A DNA stretch of 64,000 bases from Halomarinibacterium sp041392125 (GTDB lineage Bacteria; Bacteroidota; Bacteroidia; Flavobacteriales; Flavobacteriaceae): assembly GCA_041392125.1 (NCBI GenBank), contig JAWKMR010000012.1:1-64000 (forward strand), in the 5' to 3' direction. The position numbers and the translations under genes were made by a program. Below, in pieces: positions 9,037 to 17,608 of this stretch; position 1 is the first letter of the stretch; each line of letters starts with the position of its first letter. The notes below the pieces were generated by a model. That model was not told where the DNA came from, ran no database searches, and worked only from the letters and a program-made list of their open reading frames with translations.

Positions 9037-9432
9037 ATGCTTAAATTAATAAATAATCTACGAAATTTTATTAGTAAAGGGGCAGCATTTCTTATTTGGT
9101 TTATATCCGCTTTAATAGCCTACGATTTTTTTATTCATGGAGCCAGGAAGCTTGACCCAAGTGGTTGGTGGGCTCCTGCATTTGAAAAATGGGGCTACCC
9201 TACTTGGTTTATGATATTAATTGGCATTATAGAACTTATTGGGGCTCTTTTACTAATAATCCCGAAAGTCCGTTATATTGGAGCCTTTTTTTTATTCATT
9301 ATAATGCTTGGAGCATTAACCACTAAAGCACTTCATAAAATAGCAATAGAAGAAGTTGTATTCTTTCTAAATATTTTGACATTGCTGCTTTTCTTATTTA
9401 TATATGAATTTAAAAAACAAAGCAACCAATAA
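9037..9432 (+). CDS. DoxX-like small membrane protein
   Basis: 131 residues with four hydrophobic helices (about residues 15-32, 57-77, 80-97, 103-122). The spacing, the FIHGARKLDP segment after the first helix and the GIIELIGALLLIIP second helix fit the DoxX/DoxD-like family. Members occur in redox or quinone contexts, but no specific role can be assigned. It ends seven bases before the convergent lipoprotein gene, with no clear terminator between. Confidence 0.7.
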   Translation: MLKLINNLRNFISKGAAFLIWFISALIAYDFFIHGARKLDPSGWWAPAFEKWGYPTWFMILIGIIELIGALLLIIPKVRYIGAFFLFIIMLGALTTKALHKIAIEEVVFFLNILTLLLFLFIYEFKKQSNQ

Positions 9433-9439
9433 AAATCAA

Positions 9440-9931
9440 CTAAAGCTCTTCAGAATTTACAACAAATGGTAATTTCATTTGTGTAGTTACCGGTATTCCT
9501 CGTTTATAGGCTGGAGCAGAAAGTTTTATTTGCTTAATACTTTCTGTAAACAATCCCTTTAAATTGGGTATTTTTTGCAGTAAAAGGCTATCTATGACAA
9601 TTTCTTGAATAACTATTTCGCCCGATTTTTCAATCTGCAAAAGCAACTCTATGGTATCGTGTAATTCGTGATTTGCCATCATTTTTTCCTGACTCAATTT
9701 TTCTTGAATGACACTAACAATAACCTCCTGAAAGCATAACTTTTGACGTTCCTTTTCAGTCTTGGTTTCGCATTCTTTGAAGGAAGGATAGGTATCTACT
9801 TGGTTCCAATCTATACTGTCCACCTCTTCTTGGTAAAAGGTTTCCGAAGAAATTCGTTCGGTATTAAAAAATTGGCAAGAAGAACAGATTCCAATACAAA
9901 GAATTAAGTAAACTTCTTTTCGAAAATTCAT
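9440..9931 (-). CDS. Lipoprotein with TonB-C-terminal-like domain
   Basis: 163 residues from the ATG at 9931. A TTG five codons upstream is open, but a TACTTTCG near-consensus -7 box at 9936-9943 overlaps that region, so the ATG is preferred. The signal peptide ends in a lipobox-like CSSC with Cys19. The C-terminal 70 residues (a GEIVIQEI strand, then LSAPAYKRGIPV and a final MKLPFVV strand) resemble the TonB C-terminal domain common in small flavobacterial periplasmic proteins. No function is known. Confidence 0.7.
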   Translation of the reverse strand: MNFRKEVYLILCIGICSSCQFFNTERISSETFYQEEVDSIDWNQVDTYPSFKECETKTEKERQKLCFQEVIVSVIQEKLSQEKMMANHELHDTIELLLQIEKSGEIVIQEIVIDSLLLQKIPNLKGLFTESIKQIKLSAPAYKRGIPVTTQMKLPFVVNSEEL

Positions 9932-10008
9932 GTTCCGAAAGTACAAATTTTGATGAAACTAACACATTTCAGTAACATTTATGTAATTTTCAAGTCGAAT
10001 ACTACTAC

Positions 10009-10509
10009 ATGGACATTCTCTGTATCCTTATTGGTTTTTTATTAATGTTGGTGGGTATTGCGGGTAGTATTCTGCCGGTGCTTCCAGGCACCCCAATCTC
10101 TTGGCTAGGATTGGTAGTATTATATATAGCCCCTTCGCTGGAATTTGATTGGACTTTTATTAGTATCACCGGAATTGTTGCCCTAGGAATTTACATCATG
10201 GACTACATTATACCGGCATTGGGCACCAAACGCTTTGGAGGTAGTAAAGCTGGGGCTTGGGGTACTACTATTGGTTTAATAATTGGTATTTTGGCTCCTA
10301 TTCCGTTCGGAATTATTATAGGTCCATTTGTGGGTGCATTGGTAGGAGAACTAGCTTTTAATAAAACCGAAGGTCCTCAAGCTTTTAAAGCAGCTATTGG
10401 CTCCTTTTTAGGATTCTTAGCTTCTACTTTTATTAAGTTTTTTGCAACAGTAGTCTATCTGGGATTGTTTGTTTACAAAGTAATTGTAAATTTTGATGTT
10501 CTTTTTTAA
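10009..10509 (+). CDS. DUF456 domain membrane protein
   Basis: 166 residues, highly hydrophobic. It shows the DUF456 pattern: an early GSILPVLPGTPISWLGL motif, an acidic linker, the KRFGGSKAGAWGTTIG glycine-rich segment, and a second GPFVGALVGEL half that looks like an internal duplication. Function is unknown for the family. It ends one base before the convergent histidine kinase gene. Confidence 0.85.
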   Translation: MDILCILIGFLLMLVGIAGSILPVLPGTPISWLGLVVLYIAPSLEFDWTFISITGIVALGIYIMDYIIPALGTKRFGGSKAGAWGTTIGLIIGILAPIPFGIIIGPFVGALVGELAFNKTEGPQAFKAAIGSFLGFLASTFIKFFATVVYLGLFVYKVIVNFDVLF

Positions 10510-10510
10510 A

Positions 10511-11599
10511 CTAAAGTTGTTTCAATTTTGGAATCATTATATGCGCTGTAACTCCATTATTTTCTGAGTTATTTTTAATTTCGAATTTAAAATTTGTTTC
10601 ATATATAGTTTCCAACCGGGAAAGTACATTACTTAAACCTGTTCCATAAACCAGTTCATGTTGGGGTTTTAAAAGTTTTCCATTATTAGAAATATAAAAG
10701 TGAATCTCTGTTTCCTTTTCTTCAAAAAGGATATTAATTTGTAGTGTATCGTGAGTTAAAGAAAAACCGTGCTTTATAGCATTTTCTACAAATGGCTGCA
10801 ACATTAATGGCGGAATCTTTTCCTGAAATATAGTTTCGGGAATTTGCACATTGAATTCTACTTTATCTGCAAATCGCAATTTTTCTATATCCAAATATTT
10901 TTTCAGTAACCTTAATTCCTCTGCGACAGTAACAAATTTTACATCTTTTAACGTAAGTGTTTCTCTTAGCAAATCGCTTAGGTCTGAAATTGCATCTTGC
11001 GCTTTTTCCGGTTGAATGTCGATTAAAGAGCTAATATCGTTAAGAGTATTGAACAAAAAATGAGGTTGTAATTGGCTTTGCAGGGCGTTTATTTTAGAGT
11101 CTAATAATTGCGTTTTCAACTTATTTTCTTGTAACTGAAAATCTTTTTGTTTCTGAAAAAAATAGTAGACAATTACGATAGCCGCCATAGAAAAATAAAG
11201 GAAAAAGTTATAGTCTGTCCCCAACAGGGCTCCTGTATAAACATAATTGAAAGTAAGCGGGTCGTTCGTATTAAACAACCAATTATTCACAATTACCTGA
11301 GAAGTTACAGAATAAAATGTAAGGCTTATCCCAAAAAGAATGTGAAGTAAAAAGACACTCCATCGCGCAATTCCTTTTTTAACTTCCAAATACCGAACAA
11401 AATATATGGCTGCTATTATGAAAATTAACTTCAGCGAATACCGAACCATGTTTACAGAGAAAAACTCATTCCAAGTAAACGTGGTGTAAGCCGCATTTTT
11501 CCATTTCCCCAAGGCCCCGGAAATTAAGGTTAACAAAAAGAAGCCTACATAAAAGGCCATTAAATAAACAACCAATTGTTTATCAATAATTTTACGCAT
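10511..11599 (-). CDS. LytS/YehU-type sensor histidine kinase
   Basis: 362 residues from the ATG at 11599, four bases after the response-regulator stop; an upstream frame extension that would overlap the regulator is less likely. Four N-terminal membrane helices (roughly residues 8-130) are followed by a coiled linker, the family 5 H-box LQPHFLFNTLN, and an ATPase domain with PPLMLQPFVENAIKHG. These kinases pair with LytTR regulators. The stimulus is unknown. Confidence 0.9.
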   Translation of the reverse strand: MRKIIDKQLVVYLMAFYVGFFLLTLISGALGKWKNAAYTTFTWNEFFSVNMVRYSLKLIFIIAAIYFVRYLEVKKGIARWSVFLLHILFGISLTFYSVTSQVIVNNWLFNTNDPLTFNYVYTGALLGTDYNFFLYFSMAAIVIVYYFFQKQKDFQLQENKLKTQLLDSKINALQSQLQPHFLFNTLNDISSLIDIQPEKAQDAISDLSDLLRETLTLKDVKFVTVAEELRLLKKYLDIEKLRFADKVEFNVQIPETIFQEKIPPLMLQPFVENAIKHGFSLTHDTLQINILFEEKETEIHFYISNNGKLLKPQHELVYGTGLSNVLSRLETIYETNFKFEIKNNSENNGVTAHIMIPKLKQL

Positions 11600-11603
11600 C
11601 CTG

Positions 11604-12395
11604 TTATTTAATTCCTGTTTCAGCAAAAAAAGCTTCTTTATAACTTTTTGAAAGGGTAAAATACGTTTCATCTTTCATAACGATACTAAAATCACCTAGT
11701 CCCTCGCTGACAATTTCTTTCAAAAAATTTCTATTTATGATGGTCGATCGATTAATTCTGGAGAAATGTTGAGGATTCAGATTTTCCATTAAATCGGTAA
11801 GTGATATTCTATAAAGGTGTTTTTGTTTAATCTCGGTAATTATTTCGGCATAATACCCCGATGATTGTATATAACAGATTGTTTCCACCTCAATAAAAAA
11901 ATATCGTTTTTGTTCTTTGAGTACAATTTTATCCCAATAGGAATTATTTTGAGTGATATATTGGCTTTCAAATACTTGTAATAACTCTTTTATTTTATCA
12001 TTAAAAACGGGCTTCTCTTGAAGTCCTAATTGAAAGAGCCCTCTTTGTAATGCTTCTTGAAATCTGTCTTTTTTATAGGGTTTTAATAAGAAGTCAATGG
12101 CTCTTACTTCAAAAGCCTTAACCGCAAAATCGTCAAAAGCAGTCACAAAAATTACGATGGGTATTTTGTTTTCGGGGAGATAAGAAAGAACTTCAAATCC
12201 GTTCATATCGGTCATCTTAATATCCAAAAACAACAGTTGAATGTCTTTAGCATGTAACAGCTCCAATGCTTCTTTTCCGTTGGAAGCCTCAAATAGCTTA
12301 AAAGCACGAGAATCTTCTTTTAGAAATTTAACAATTCTTTTTCTTGCTAATTCTTCATCATCGGCAACTACTATTTGAATGGGTGTACTTTTCAA
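11604..12395 (-). CDS. LytTR-type response regulator
   Basis: 263 residues. The receiver domain (1-120) has the acidic pair in VVADDEELARKR, the phospho-acceptor Asp in LLFLDIKMTDMNGF and the conserved Lys in LLKPYKK. A LytTR DNA-binding domain (about 150-255) follows, with FFIEVETICYIQSSGYYAEI and FSRINRSTIINRNFL. It is transcribed ahead of its LytS-type kinase. Targets are unknown; LytTR proteins usually bind paired direct repeats. Confidence 0.92.
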   Translation of the reverse strand: MKSTPIQIVVADDEELARKRIVKFLKEDSRAFKLFEASNGKEALELLHAKDIQLLFLDIKMTDMNGFEVLSYLPENKIPIVIFVTAFDDFAVKAFEVRAIDFLLKPYKKDRFQEALQRGLFQLGLQEKPVFNDKIKELLQVFESQYITQNNSYWDKIVLKEQKRYFFIEVETICYIQSSGYYAEIITEIKQKHLYRISLTDLMENLNPQHFSRINRSTIINRNFLKEIVSEGLGDFSIVMKDETYFTLSKSYKEAFFAETGIK

Positions 12396-12604
12396 AAAAA
12401 CTATTTAAACACGAAATAACACTAAAAAGTTTAATTGTAGTATTCTATGTATCTCAATCTAACAAAATTTGATGAGAACACTACAAAACCTGCTATGTAA
12501 CTTTTAAAAATTAATGTCTTCGCATCATAAAAAATGCATTTCGTATCATTTTCTTGAAAACTGCTTCTGTAATCCTCATTTTTGGTACAACAAATATACT
12601 TGTC

Positions 12605-14350
12605 ATGAAAAAAGGTTTATCAATACTCGGTTTTTGCTTTTTAAGTTTTCAAGCTATTATCTCTCAATCTTTCGAAGAAACTAACATCCCAGATTTAACG
12701 ACAACGCCTTCCGCCTCTCGAAGCGCTAATTTTATAGATATAAATGGCGATGGATGGGATGATGTGTTTATTAGCAATGGTCCTTTTGGTGGCGAGGCGA
12801 ATATGCTCTACATAAACAACCAAGACGGAACCTTTACCACAATTGTTACAGACGATATTGTGTTAGATTTTGATCGTTCAGACGGGGCAAGTTTTGCCGA
12901 TGTGGACAATGACGGCGATTTGGATGGTTTTGTAGTGACCTTTGGTCAAAATGGAGTTGGTAAAAAAAATTACTTTTATAGAAATAATGGCGATGGCAGC
13001 TTTACGTACGAGCCCGACATTGCTATGGGAATCCCGCTAACGTATTCTGAAATGGCCACTTGGATTGATGCCAATAACGACCAAAATCTAGATTTATATG
13101 TTACGAATAGTGTGGGAAATCTTCGGAATCTTTATTTTGAAAACCAAGGCGATGGTAGCTTTTTACAAGTAACCAATCTTGCTATTACAGATGACTTTTT
13201 GCCTTCAAGATCCATTGATTGGGTAGATTATGATAATGATGGCGATTCAGATTTATTCATTACAAATGAAGAAGAACACACCAATTCTCTATTTAGAAAC
13301 GATGGCCCCAACAATTTTACGCAAATAACAAATGCAACTATTACTTTAGACACTAACAATTCTGTAGGAAGTTCCTGGGCAGATATAGACAATGACGGAG
13401 ATTTTGACTTATTTGTTGCTAATTATGATACTAATGGAGAAGCCAATCAGCTTTTCATCAATGACAATGGTACTTTTACAGAAGTGAGCAATTCTCCCGT
13501 AACATTAGCAATCACTAATTCGTTCGGGTCTACCTTTGGGGATGTAGATAACGACGGAGATTTAGACCTTTTTGTATGCAACGCCTATTTACCATCCCAA
13601 ACTACCAATTTTTTATATATTAATGATGGTACCGGCACTTTTAGCTTAGATACAACCAGCGCCCTCGCTTTACATCAAGGCAATACGTTTGGTGCCGCCT
13701 TTGGCGATTATGATAATGATGGCTGGCTCGATATACTATTAGCCAATACTGAAAACGAAAGTCAAAATAATTCCTTGTTTCATAATACCGGAAGTGGGAA
13801 TAACTGGGTAAAGCTTCATTGTACAGGAACTAACTCAAACACTTCGGCTGTGGGTGCCATTGTAAAACTAAAAGCCACTATTCATGGAGAGTCGGTATGG
13901 CAAACCCGAAGAATAGCAGCATCCTCGGGGTATTGTAGTCAAAACAGCTACACGGTGCATTTTGGTTTGGGGGATGCTTCAGAAATAGAGGAGCTCATAG
14001 TTAGCTGGCCTATAGGTATTTCAGAATCCTTTAAAAATCTTTCGATAAATGAAATTCATAGTATCGTTGAAGGGACTGGAATTTTAGGAGTACATGAAAC
14101 AAACTCACTCAAATTCAACCTATACCCAAATCCTGCAAAAGACAGCTTATTTATTGTTACACTTACCAACGATTTAATTGAAAATGGTGTTGTCTCTTTT
14201 TATACCACCCAAGGACAATTCTTAAAAGAAATACCCTTAGACATTCCATTTACAAAAATGGATTGTGCTTCTCTCCCGGAAGGAGTCTATTTTATTGAAA
14301 TAACCGATAACGGCAAAACACTTTTGGTCGAACCGTTTATTAAAAATTAA
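12605..14350 (+). CDS. Secreted VCBS/FG-GAP repeat protein with ASPIC/UnbV domain and T9SS sorting domain
   Basis: 581 residues from the ATG at 12605, chosen because the signal peptide begins there. About seven FG-GAP/VCBS repeats, each with a calcium-binding DxDNDGD-like loop (for example FADVDNDGDLDGF, WADIDNDGDFDLF), likely form a beta propeller. An ASPIC/UnbV domain follows (GAIVKLKA...IAASSGYCSQ...HFGLG), then a type-A T9SS sorting domain starting FNLYPNPAKDSL. It should be surface-displayed or secreted. The binding partner is unknown. It overlaps the convergent nitroreductase gene by 4 bases. Confidence 0.9.
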   Translation: MKKGLSILGFCFLSFQAIISQSFEETNIPDLTTTPSASRSANFIDINGDGWDDVFISNGPFGGEANMLYINNQDGTFTTIVTDDIVLDFDRSDGASFADVDNDGDLDGFVVTFGQNGVGKKNYFYRNNGDGSFTYEPDIAMGIPLTYSEMATWIDANNDQNLDLYVTNSVGNLRNLYFENQGDGSFLQVTNLAITDDFLPSRSIDWVDYDNDGDSDLFITNEEEHTNSLFRNDGPNNFTQITNATITLDTNNSVGSSWADIDNDGDFDLFVANYDTNGEANQLFINDNGTFTEVSNSPVTLAITNSFGSTFGDVDNDGDLDLFVCNAYLPSQTTNFLYINDGTGTFSLDTTSALALHQGNTFGAAFGDYDNDGWLDILLANTENESQNNSLFHNTGSGNNWVKLHCTGTNSNTSAVGAIVKLKATIHGESVWQTRRIAASSGYCSQNSYTVHFGLGDASEIEELIVSWPIGISESFKNLSINEIHSIVEGTGILGVHETNSLKFNLYPNPAKDSLFIVTLTNDLIENGVVSFYTTQGQFLKEIPLDIPFTKMDCASLPEGVYFIEITDNGKTLLVEPFIKN

Positions 14351-14904
14351 ACCCAAGTTGTTTTTTCTTCGATAGTAGTGTTTCTAAAACCTTCGGGAAG
14401 GGAGGTGTCATACTTACCCATATAGAAAAAGCCTATGCAATGTTCCCCTTCCTGCATGGGAACCAGTTGATGTAAATATTTACTTATTTCCGGAGAACTC
14501 CAATACGCACCAATTTTCATTTCAGAAGCGGTTAACCACATATTTTGAACAGCCATAGCCGTTGCGGCAATCTCCTCCCATTCGGGAATCGCCCCTTTAG
14601 AGTCTCGTTGGTAACAAATAGCTATTATACACGCTGCCTTTAAAGGATTTCGCTGGTATTTTTGATACGTTATTTCAGAAAATTTTTCAGCTTTTTCTTT
14701 ATATGTCTTAGCTAAAAATGAACTTAGTTGGGTCCTAGATTCAACGGAATGAAACACCTTAAAACGCCATGGCTCTGTACGTTTATGAGTAGGCGCCCAA
14801 TTGGCAGCACTTAGTATGTTTTGTATTTCTTCATTTGAAATTGCTTGAGTATTATATTGTGCCGGATACACTGCTCTTCTGTTTTTTATACTTTCTAAAA
14901 TCAT
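14347..14904 (-). CDS. Nitroreductase family protein
   Basis: 185 residues with the flavin nitroreductase pattern: an IKNRRAVYPAQY N-terminal FMN-binding Arg region, ANWAPTHKRTEPWRF, the ATAMAVQNMWLTASEMKIGAYWSSP helix, and a GFFYMGKY strand near the end. It most resembles short YdjA/TdsD-like nitroreductases, which use FMN and NAD(P)H; the physiological substrate is unknown. It stands alone, divergent from a small secreted protein gene. Confidence 0.9.
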   Translation of the reverse strand: MILESIKNRRAVYPAQYNTQAISNEEIQNILSAANWAPTHKRTEPWRFKVFHSVESRTQLSSFLAKTYKEKAEKFSEITYQKYQRNPLKAACIIAICYQRDSKGAIPEWEEIAATAMAVQNMWLTASEMKIGAYWSSPEISKYLHQLVPMQEGEHCIGFFYMGKYDTSLPEGFRNTTIEEKTTWV

Positions 14905-15031
14905 AGCTTTTAATTTCTGTAAAGGTACTCCATAAGCAAAAGAAAAAAGTGAGGCTTCTGTTATTACATTTGTTTTTTTTGTACCTTAATATCGATAAAT
15001 CATTCGGTATCAACCTAAAACGCTCTTCAAA

Positions 15032-15481
15032 ATGAAAAAATTTGCACTTCTCGCATTCTCACTTGTATTGGCCCTTCTTTCCATTTCGGCCATCGAGACA
15101 GATAGTATTCAAAGTAATTATTCCCTAGAGGGAGTCTGGGAAATGGAACATCAATATATCTATGAGAATAACGAAATTCTGGATACTATTTACAATTTAA
15201 ACGGCTATCGGCAAGTAAAAATGTATAGCAAAGGAAAAGTAATGTGGTCTCGCTACAACCCTACCGATACTAATGAGTGGTTTGGGTACGGTACCTATCA
15301 TGTGAAGGATGGAATTTTAGAAGAACAACTTGAATATGCATCCAATGAAATGATGAAAATTGTAGATACGGTTCAGGTATTCCGTTTTGAATTAAAAATA
15401 GATAAAGATTCTTACAGCCAAATTTCTTTTGATAATGATGGCAAAAAGTATAATTCGGAAAATTATAAACGGATAGAATAA
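15032..15481 (+). CDS. Small secreted protein, possibly lipocalin-like
   Basis: 149 residues with a signal peptide to about residue 20. The mature part begins SLEGVWEMEHQYIY and ends with YNSENYKRIE, an arrangement often seen in small lipocalin-like beta-barrel proteins of Bacteroidota (an early GxW followed by antiparallel strands). I do not recognise a named family. It lies 47 bases upstream of a methyltransferase gene on the same strand. Confidence 0.65.
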   Translation: MKKFALLAFSLVLALLSISAIETDSIQSNYSLEGVWEMEHQYIYENNEILDTIYNLNGYRQVKMYSKGKVMWSRYNPTDTNEWFGYGTYHVKDGILEEQLEYASNEMMKIVDTVQVFRFELKIDKDSYSQISFDNDGKKYNSENYKRIE

Positions 15482-15497
15482 AAGTTCTTTTGGAGGC

Positions 15498-15531
15498 CAT
15501 GATCCTACTAAATTTTTAATTTAGTATCATG
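15498..15531 (+). promoter_or_regulatory. Inverted repeat covering the start codon of the methyltransferase gene
   Basis: CATGA, a 3-base bulge, TACTAAATT, loop TTT, AATTTAGTA, TCATG: 14 base pairs with one bulge. The ATG of the next gene (15529-15531) forms the last three bases of the stem. It could be an RNA hairpin that hides the start codon or a DNA operator; the stem is AT-rich and there is no T-tract, so a terminator is less likely. Confidence 0.5.
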
Positions 15532-16212
15532 AAGATTGCAGATACTATAGCACAGGAATTCGACAAATTTTCTGAAAATTATACAGAAGACATGACCCGT
15601 TGTGTCCCTTATTATCAAAAATTACTTAGCTCTTTTGTGGAAACACTTCCTGTTGGTTTTACGCCTAATCGTATCTTAGATTTAGGTTGCGGCAATGGTA
15701 ATGTCTCTGCGCAACTCATTAATGGTTTTCCAAAAGCTACCTTCGATTTGCTGGATGCATCCTCACAAATGATTGCACTTTGCAAAAATCGTTTTGAGGG
15801 CTTTAACATCCAGTATTACAAAACCTTTTTTAATGATTTCGAATTCCCCAATAATACCTACGATATGGTGGTGGCAGGATTCAGTCTTCACCATTGTGAA
15901 GCGACTGATAAACAAGCTATTTATAAAAAAATATATACTGCTTTAAAACCCGGAGGGATATTTGGCTATACCGATCTCATGATAGACCGAAATAAGTCTG
16001 AACACAAGACGCTATTAAAGGATTGGAAACACTTTGTGCTTCAAAACTACCCCAATGAAGAAAAGTGGGAATGGTTGATGGAGCACTATGCCGCCTATGA
16101 TAAACCGGAAAGTTTAGAAACCATTTTGCCTTGGTTAAATGAAGCTGGGTTTACTAAAATTGAGCCTTTTGTGAATGAGCAATATTGGGTTTATCTAAAA
16201 GCTTGTAAGTAG
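15529..16212 (+). CDS. Class I SAM-dependent methyltransferase
   Basis: 227 residues with the Rossmann methyltransferase motifs: ILDLGCGNGNVS (motif I, SAM glycine loop), FDLLDASSQMI (motif II acidic), YDMVVAGFSLHHC (motif IV) and LKPGGIFGYTDL (motif post-IV). The substrate cannot be read; similar proteins methylate small molecules, quinones or tRNA. The start codon lies at the base of a long inverted repeat. It ends three bases before a convergent T9SS protein gene. Confidence 0.85.
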   Translation: MKIADTIAQEFDKFSENYTEDMTRCVPYYQKLLSSFVETLPVGFTPNRILDLGCGNGNVSAQLINGFPKATFDLLDASSQMIALCKNRFEGFNIQYYKTFFNDFEFPNNTYDMVVAGFSLHHCEATDKQAIYKKIYTALKPGGIFGYTDLMIDRNKSEHKTLLKDWKHFVLQNYPNEEKWEWLMEHYAAYDKPESLETILPWLNEAGFTKIEPFVNEQYWVYLKACK

Positions 16213-16215
16213 TCT

Positions 16216-17133
16216 TTATTTCTTTATAACTTTTTTGGCTTCTACTCCTTTATTTGTCTTAATCTCAACAAAAAACAATCCCTTATTTAGATGAGATATA
16301 TTTATTTGCTGAAAATTGTTTCTCTCGGTCTCTATAAGTCTACCTGAAATATCATAAATATTTATACAGATGATTTCAAAGTTTTTCTTGGCTTCAATTT
16401 TTAAAATTTCATCAACAGGATTGGGAAAAATATGGAATGCTTCTACTGCAGCTTCTTTAATCCCAAGTTCACAAGTAACTGGAGGATCCCAATACAAAAA
16501 ATCATCAATATAAAAAGTGCTGTTAGTAGAGTGAGAAAAGAACTCAACCCCGCCTAAACTTGTAGGGTATATACCCGATTCCTTAGTAAATGGAGTTTCG
16601 CAAGGAATTATTTCAACATCATTAATGTATAACTGCCACGTAGCATTACCAATGCCTGAAGTGATATCTACCCAAAAAATTATTCGAAACCATTCATCAT
16701 GTGGAAAAGTAAAAGAGACATCTCCAATTGCAATATCTTCAATTACTCCTTCTCCAGGAGTTTGATTGTCTAAATTAAAATAAAAATGTCCAATATTTGG
16801 GGGTTCATAGGGAACGGTACTTAAAATAGTAAAATAGGCTTCCTTATTAGCAGGAACATACATCCAAAATTCTAAAAGCCATGTCCCAAAAATTTTATTC
16901 CCAAGATCCAATACAGCATCTGTAATTGTATCCCCCGGTATAAGTCCCGAGATTGACCCATCATGAGCAAAATCATCAGAGGCGTAAATGGCACATGGGC
17001 CTCCACAATTAAAATCTGTCCAGTGATTCTCAAAAATCCGTTCCCCAACGGTATAATTTTCCATAGTATCTACAAATTGGGCATGTGTCTTAAAGCAAAA
17101 AAACACCATGGGTAGAAGTAATAATTTTCTCAT
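16216..17133 (-). CDS. Secreted protein with concanavalin-like region and T9SS sorting domain
   Basis: 305 residues from the ATG at 17133, where a signal peptide ending KTHAQF begins; an upstream open extension is AT-rich and unlikely. The middle (about residues 25-215) has the beta-sandwich look of a concanavalin/LamG-like domain (WLLEFWMYVPANKEAYFTIL, DEWFRIIFWVDI, WQLYINDVEI, FYIDDFLYWDP). The last 75 residues are a type-A T9SS sorting domain (FHIFPNPVDEIL ... LNKGLFFVEIKTNKG). It is predicted to be secreted or attached to the cell surface; ligand unknown. Confidence 0.85.
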   Translation of the reverse strand: MRKLLLLPMVFFCFKTHAQFVDTMENYTVGERIFENHWTDFNCGGPCAIYASDDFAHDGSISGLIPGDTITDAVLDLGNKIFGTWLLEFWMYVPANKEAYFTILSTVPYEPPNIGHFYFNLDNQTPGEGVIEDIAIGDVSFTFPHDEWFRIIFWVDITSGIGNATWQLYINDVEIIPCETPFTKESGIYPTSLGGVEFFSHSTNSTFYIDDFLYWDPPVTCELGIKEAAVEAFHIFPNPVDEILKIEAKKNFEIICINIYDISGRLIETERNNFQQINISHLNKGLFFVEIKTNKGVEAKKVIKK

Positions 17134-17259
17134 AGCTGAAAAATAAAATAAGCATTTGTGGGGAGATAGTTCCCTAAATATACGTAAAATATTAATAAGC
17201 ATACTTAATTGTCTGCTTTTTAAAGAAATGGAAAAAATAAAGCAAGATTAACCCGAAAC

Positions 17260-17287
17260 AAAAAAAGCCCATCCAAACGGATAAGCT
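17260..17287 (-). terminator. Intrinsic terminator of the tRNA-Asp transcript
   Basis: On the minus strand the stem AGCTTATCC / GGATGGGCT (9 pairs, two of them G-U) closes a GTTT loop and is followed by seven T. It lies about 120 bases past the 3' end of tRNA-Asp. Confidence 0.75.
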
Positions 17288-17299
17288 CTTCATTGGTAG

Positions 17300-17402
17300 T
17301 ACCCAACTTGATTGGGTAGCTAAACCACATCCCGAGAAATTCGGGACAACACAACTTCATTAAACTATCTCTTTTTAAAGAGATGCCTTCCTTCGAAGGC
17401 AT
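17300..17402 (-). repeat. Tandem hairpins in the tRNA-Asp trailer
   Basis: Between the tRNA and its terminator lie four perfect inverted repeats: ATGCCTTC/GAAGGCAT (17383-17402), ATCTCTTT/AAAGAGAT (17367-17384), TCCCGA/TCGGGA (17330-17346) and TACCCAA/TTGGGTA (17300-17318). The first two overlap by two bases. An open frame across this stretch (17220-17402) has no coding character, so the region looks like structured trailer RNA. Confidence 0.7.
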
Positions 17403-17407
17403 TTGTG

Positions 17408-17481
17408 CGGTCTGGACGAGACTCGAACTCGCGACCCCCTGCGTGACAGGCAGGTATTCTAACCAACTGAACTACCAGACC
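17408..17481 (-). tRNA. tRNA-Asp (anticodon GUC)
   Basis: 74 bases fold as a cloverleaf. The acceptor is GGTCTGG with CCAGACC, the anticodon stem CCTGC/GCAGG holds the loop CTGTCAC (anticodon GTC), and the T arm contains GTTCGAGTC. The discriminator base is G, as expected for tRNA-Asp. CCA is not encoded. The promoter is at 17554-17584 and a hairpin-rich trailer follows. Confidence 0.97.
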
Positions 17482-17553
17482 AATTTTCTACTCCTTTTTA
17501 AGGATGTCAACAACAGCTGACTTTAAAGAAATTGTTGCTTATTTAAGCGGTGG

Positions 17554-17584
17554 CAAATATACACCGCATTTTCATTTTCACAAA
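17554..17584 (-). promoter_or_regulatory. tRNA-Asp promoter (TTTG-N19-TATATTTG)
   Basis: On the minus strand TTTG (17581-17584) is followed after exactly 19 bases by TATATTTG (17554-17561), a full match to the Bacteroidota vegetative promoter. A GCGGTG/CACCGC inverted repeat (17547-17552 and 17562-17567) brackets the -7 box. The tRNA starts 72 bases downstream of the box, so there is a leader of about 65 bases to be removed. Confidence 0.85.
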
Positions 17585-17608
17585 TAAAAAAAGTAAAAAA
17601 TAAATACA

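Noticed and set aside
9960..10008. TAAC-containing repeats before the DUF456 gene, possible Pho box
   Set aside because: Unit spacing is 13 then 11 bases and the third unit is degenerate, so the array does not hold its phase.
10511..11671. Kinase gene start at 11671, overlapping the response regulator by 68 bases
   Set aside because: The ATG at 11599 follows the regulator stop by four bases and begins just ahead of the first membrane helix; the longer form adds only coding sequence of the other gene.
17220..17402. Open frame of about 60 codons on the minus strand next to tRNA-Asp
   Set aside because: It runs through the terminator and all trailer hairpins, has no start context, and its composition follows the hairpins; treated as structured RNA.
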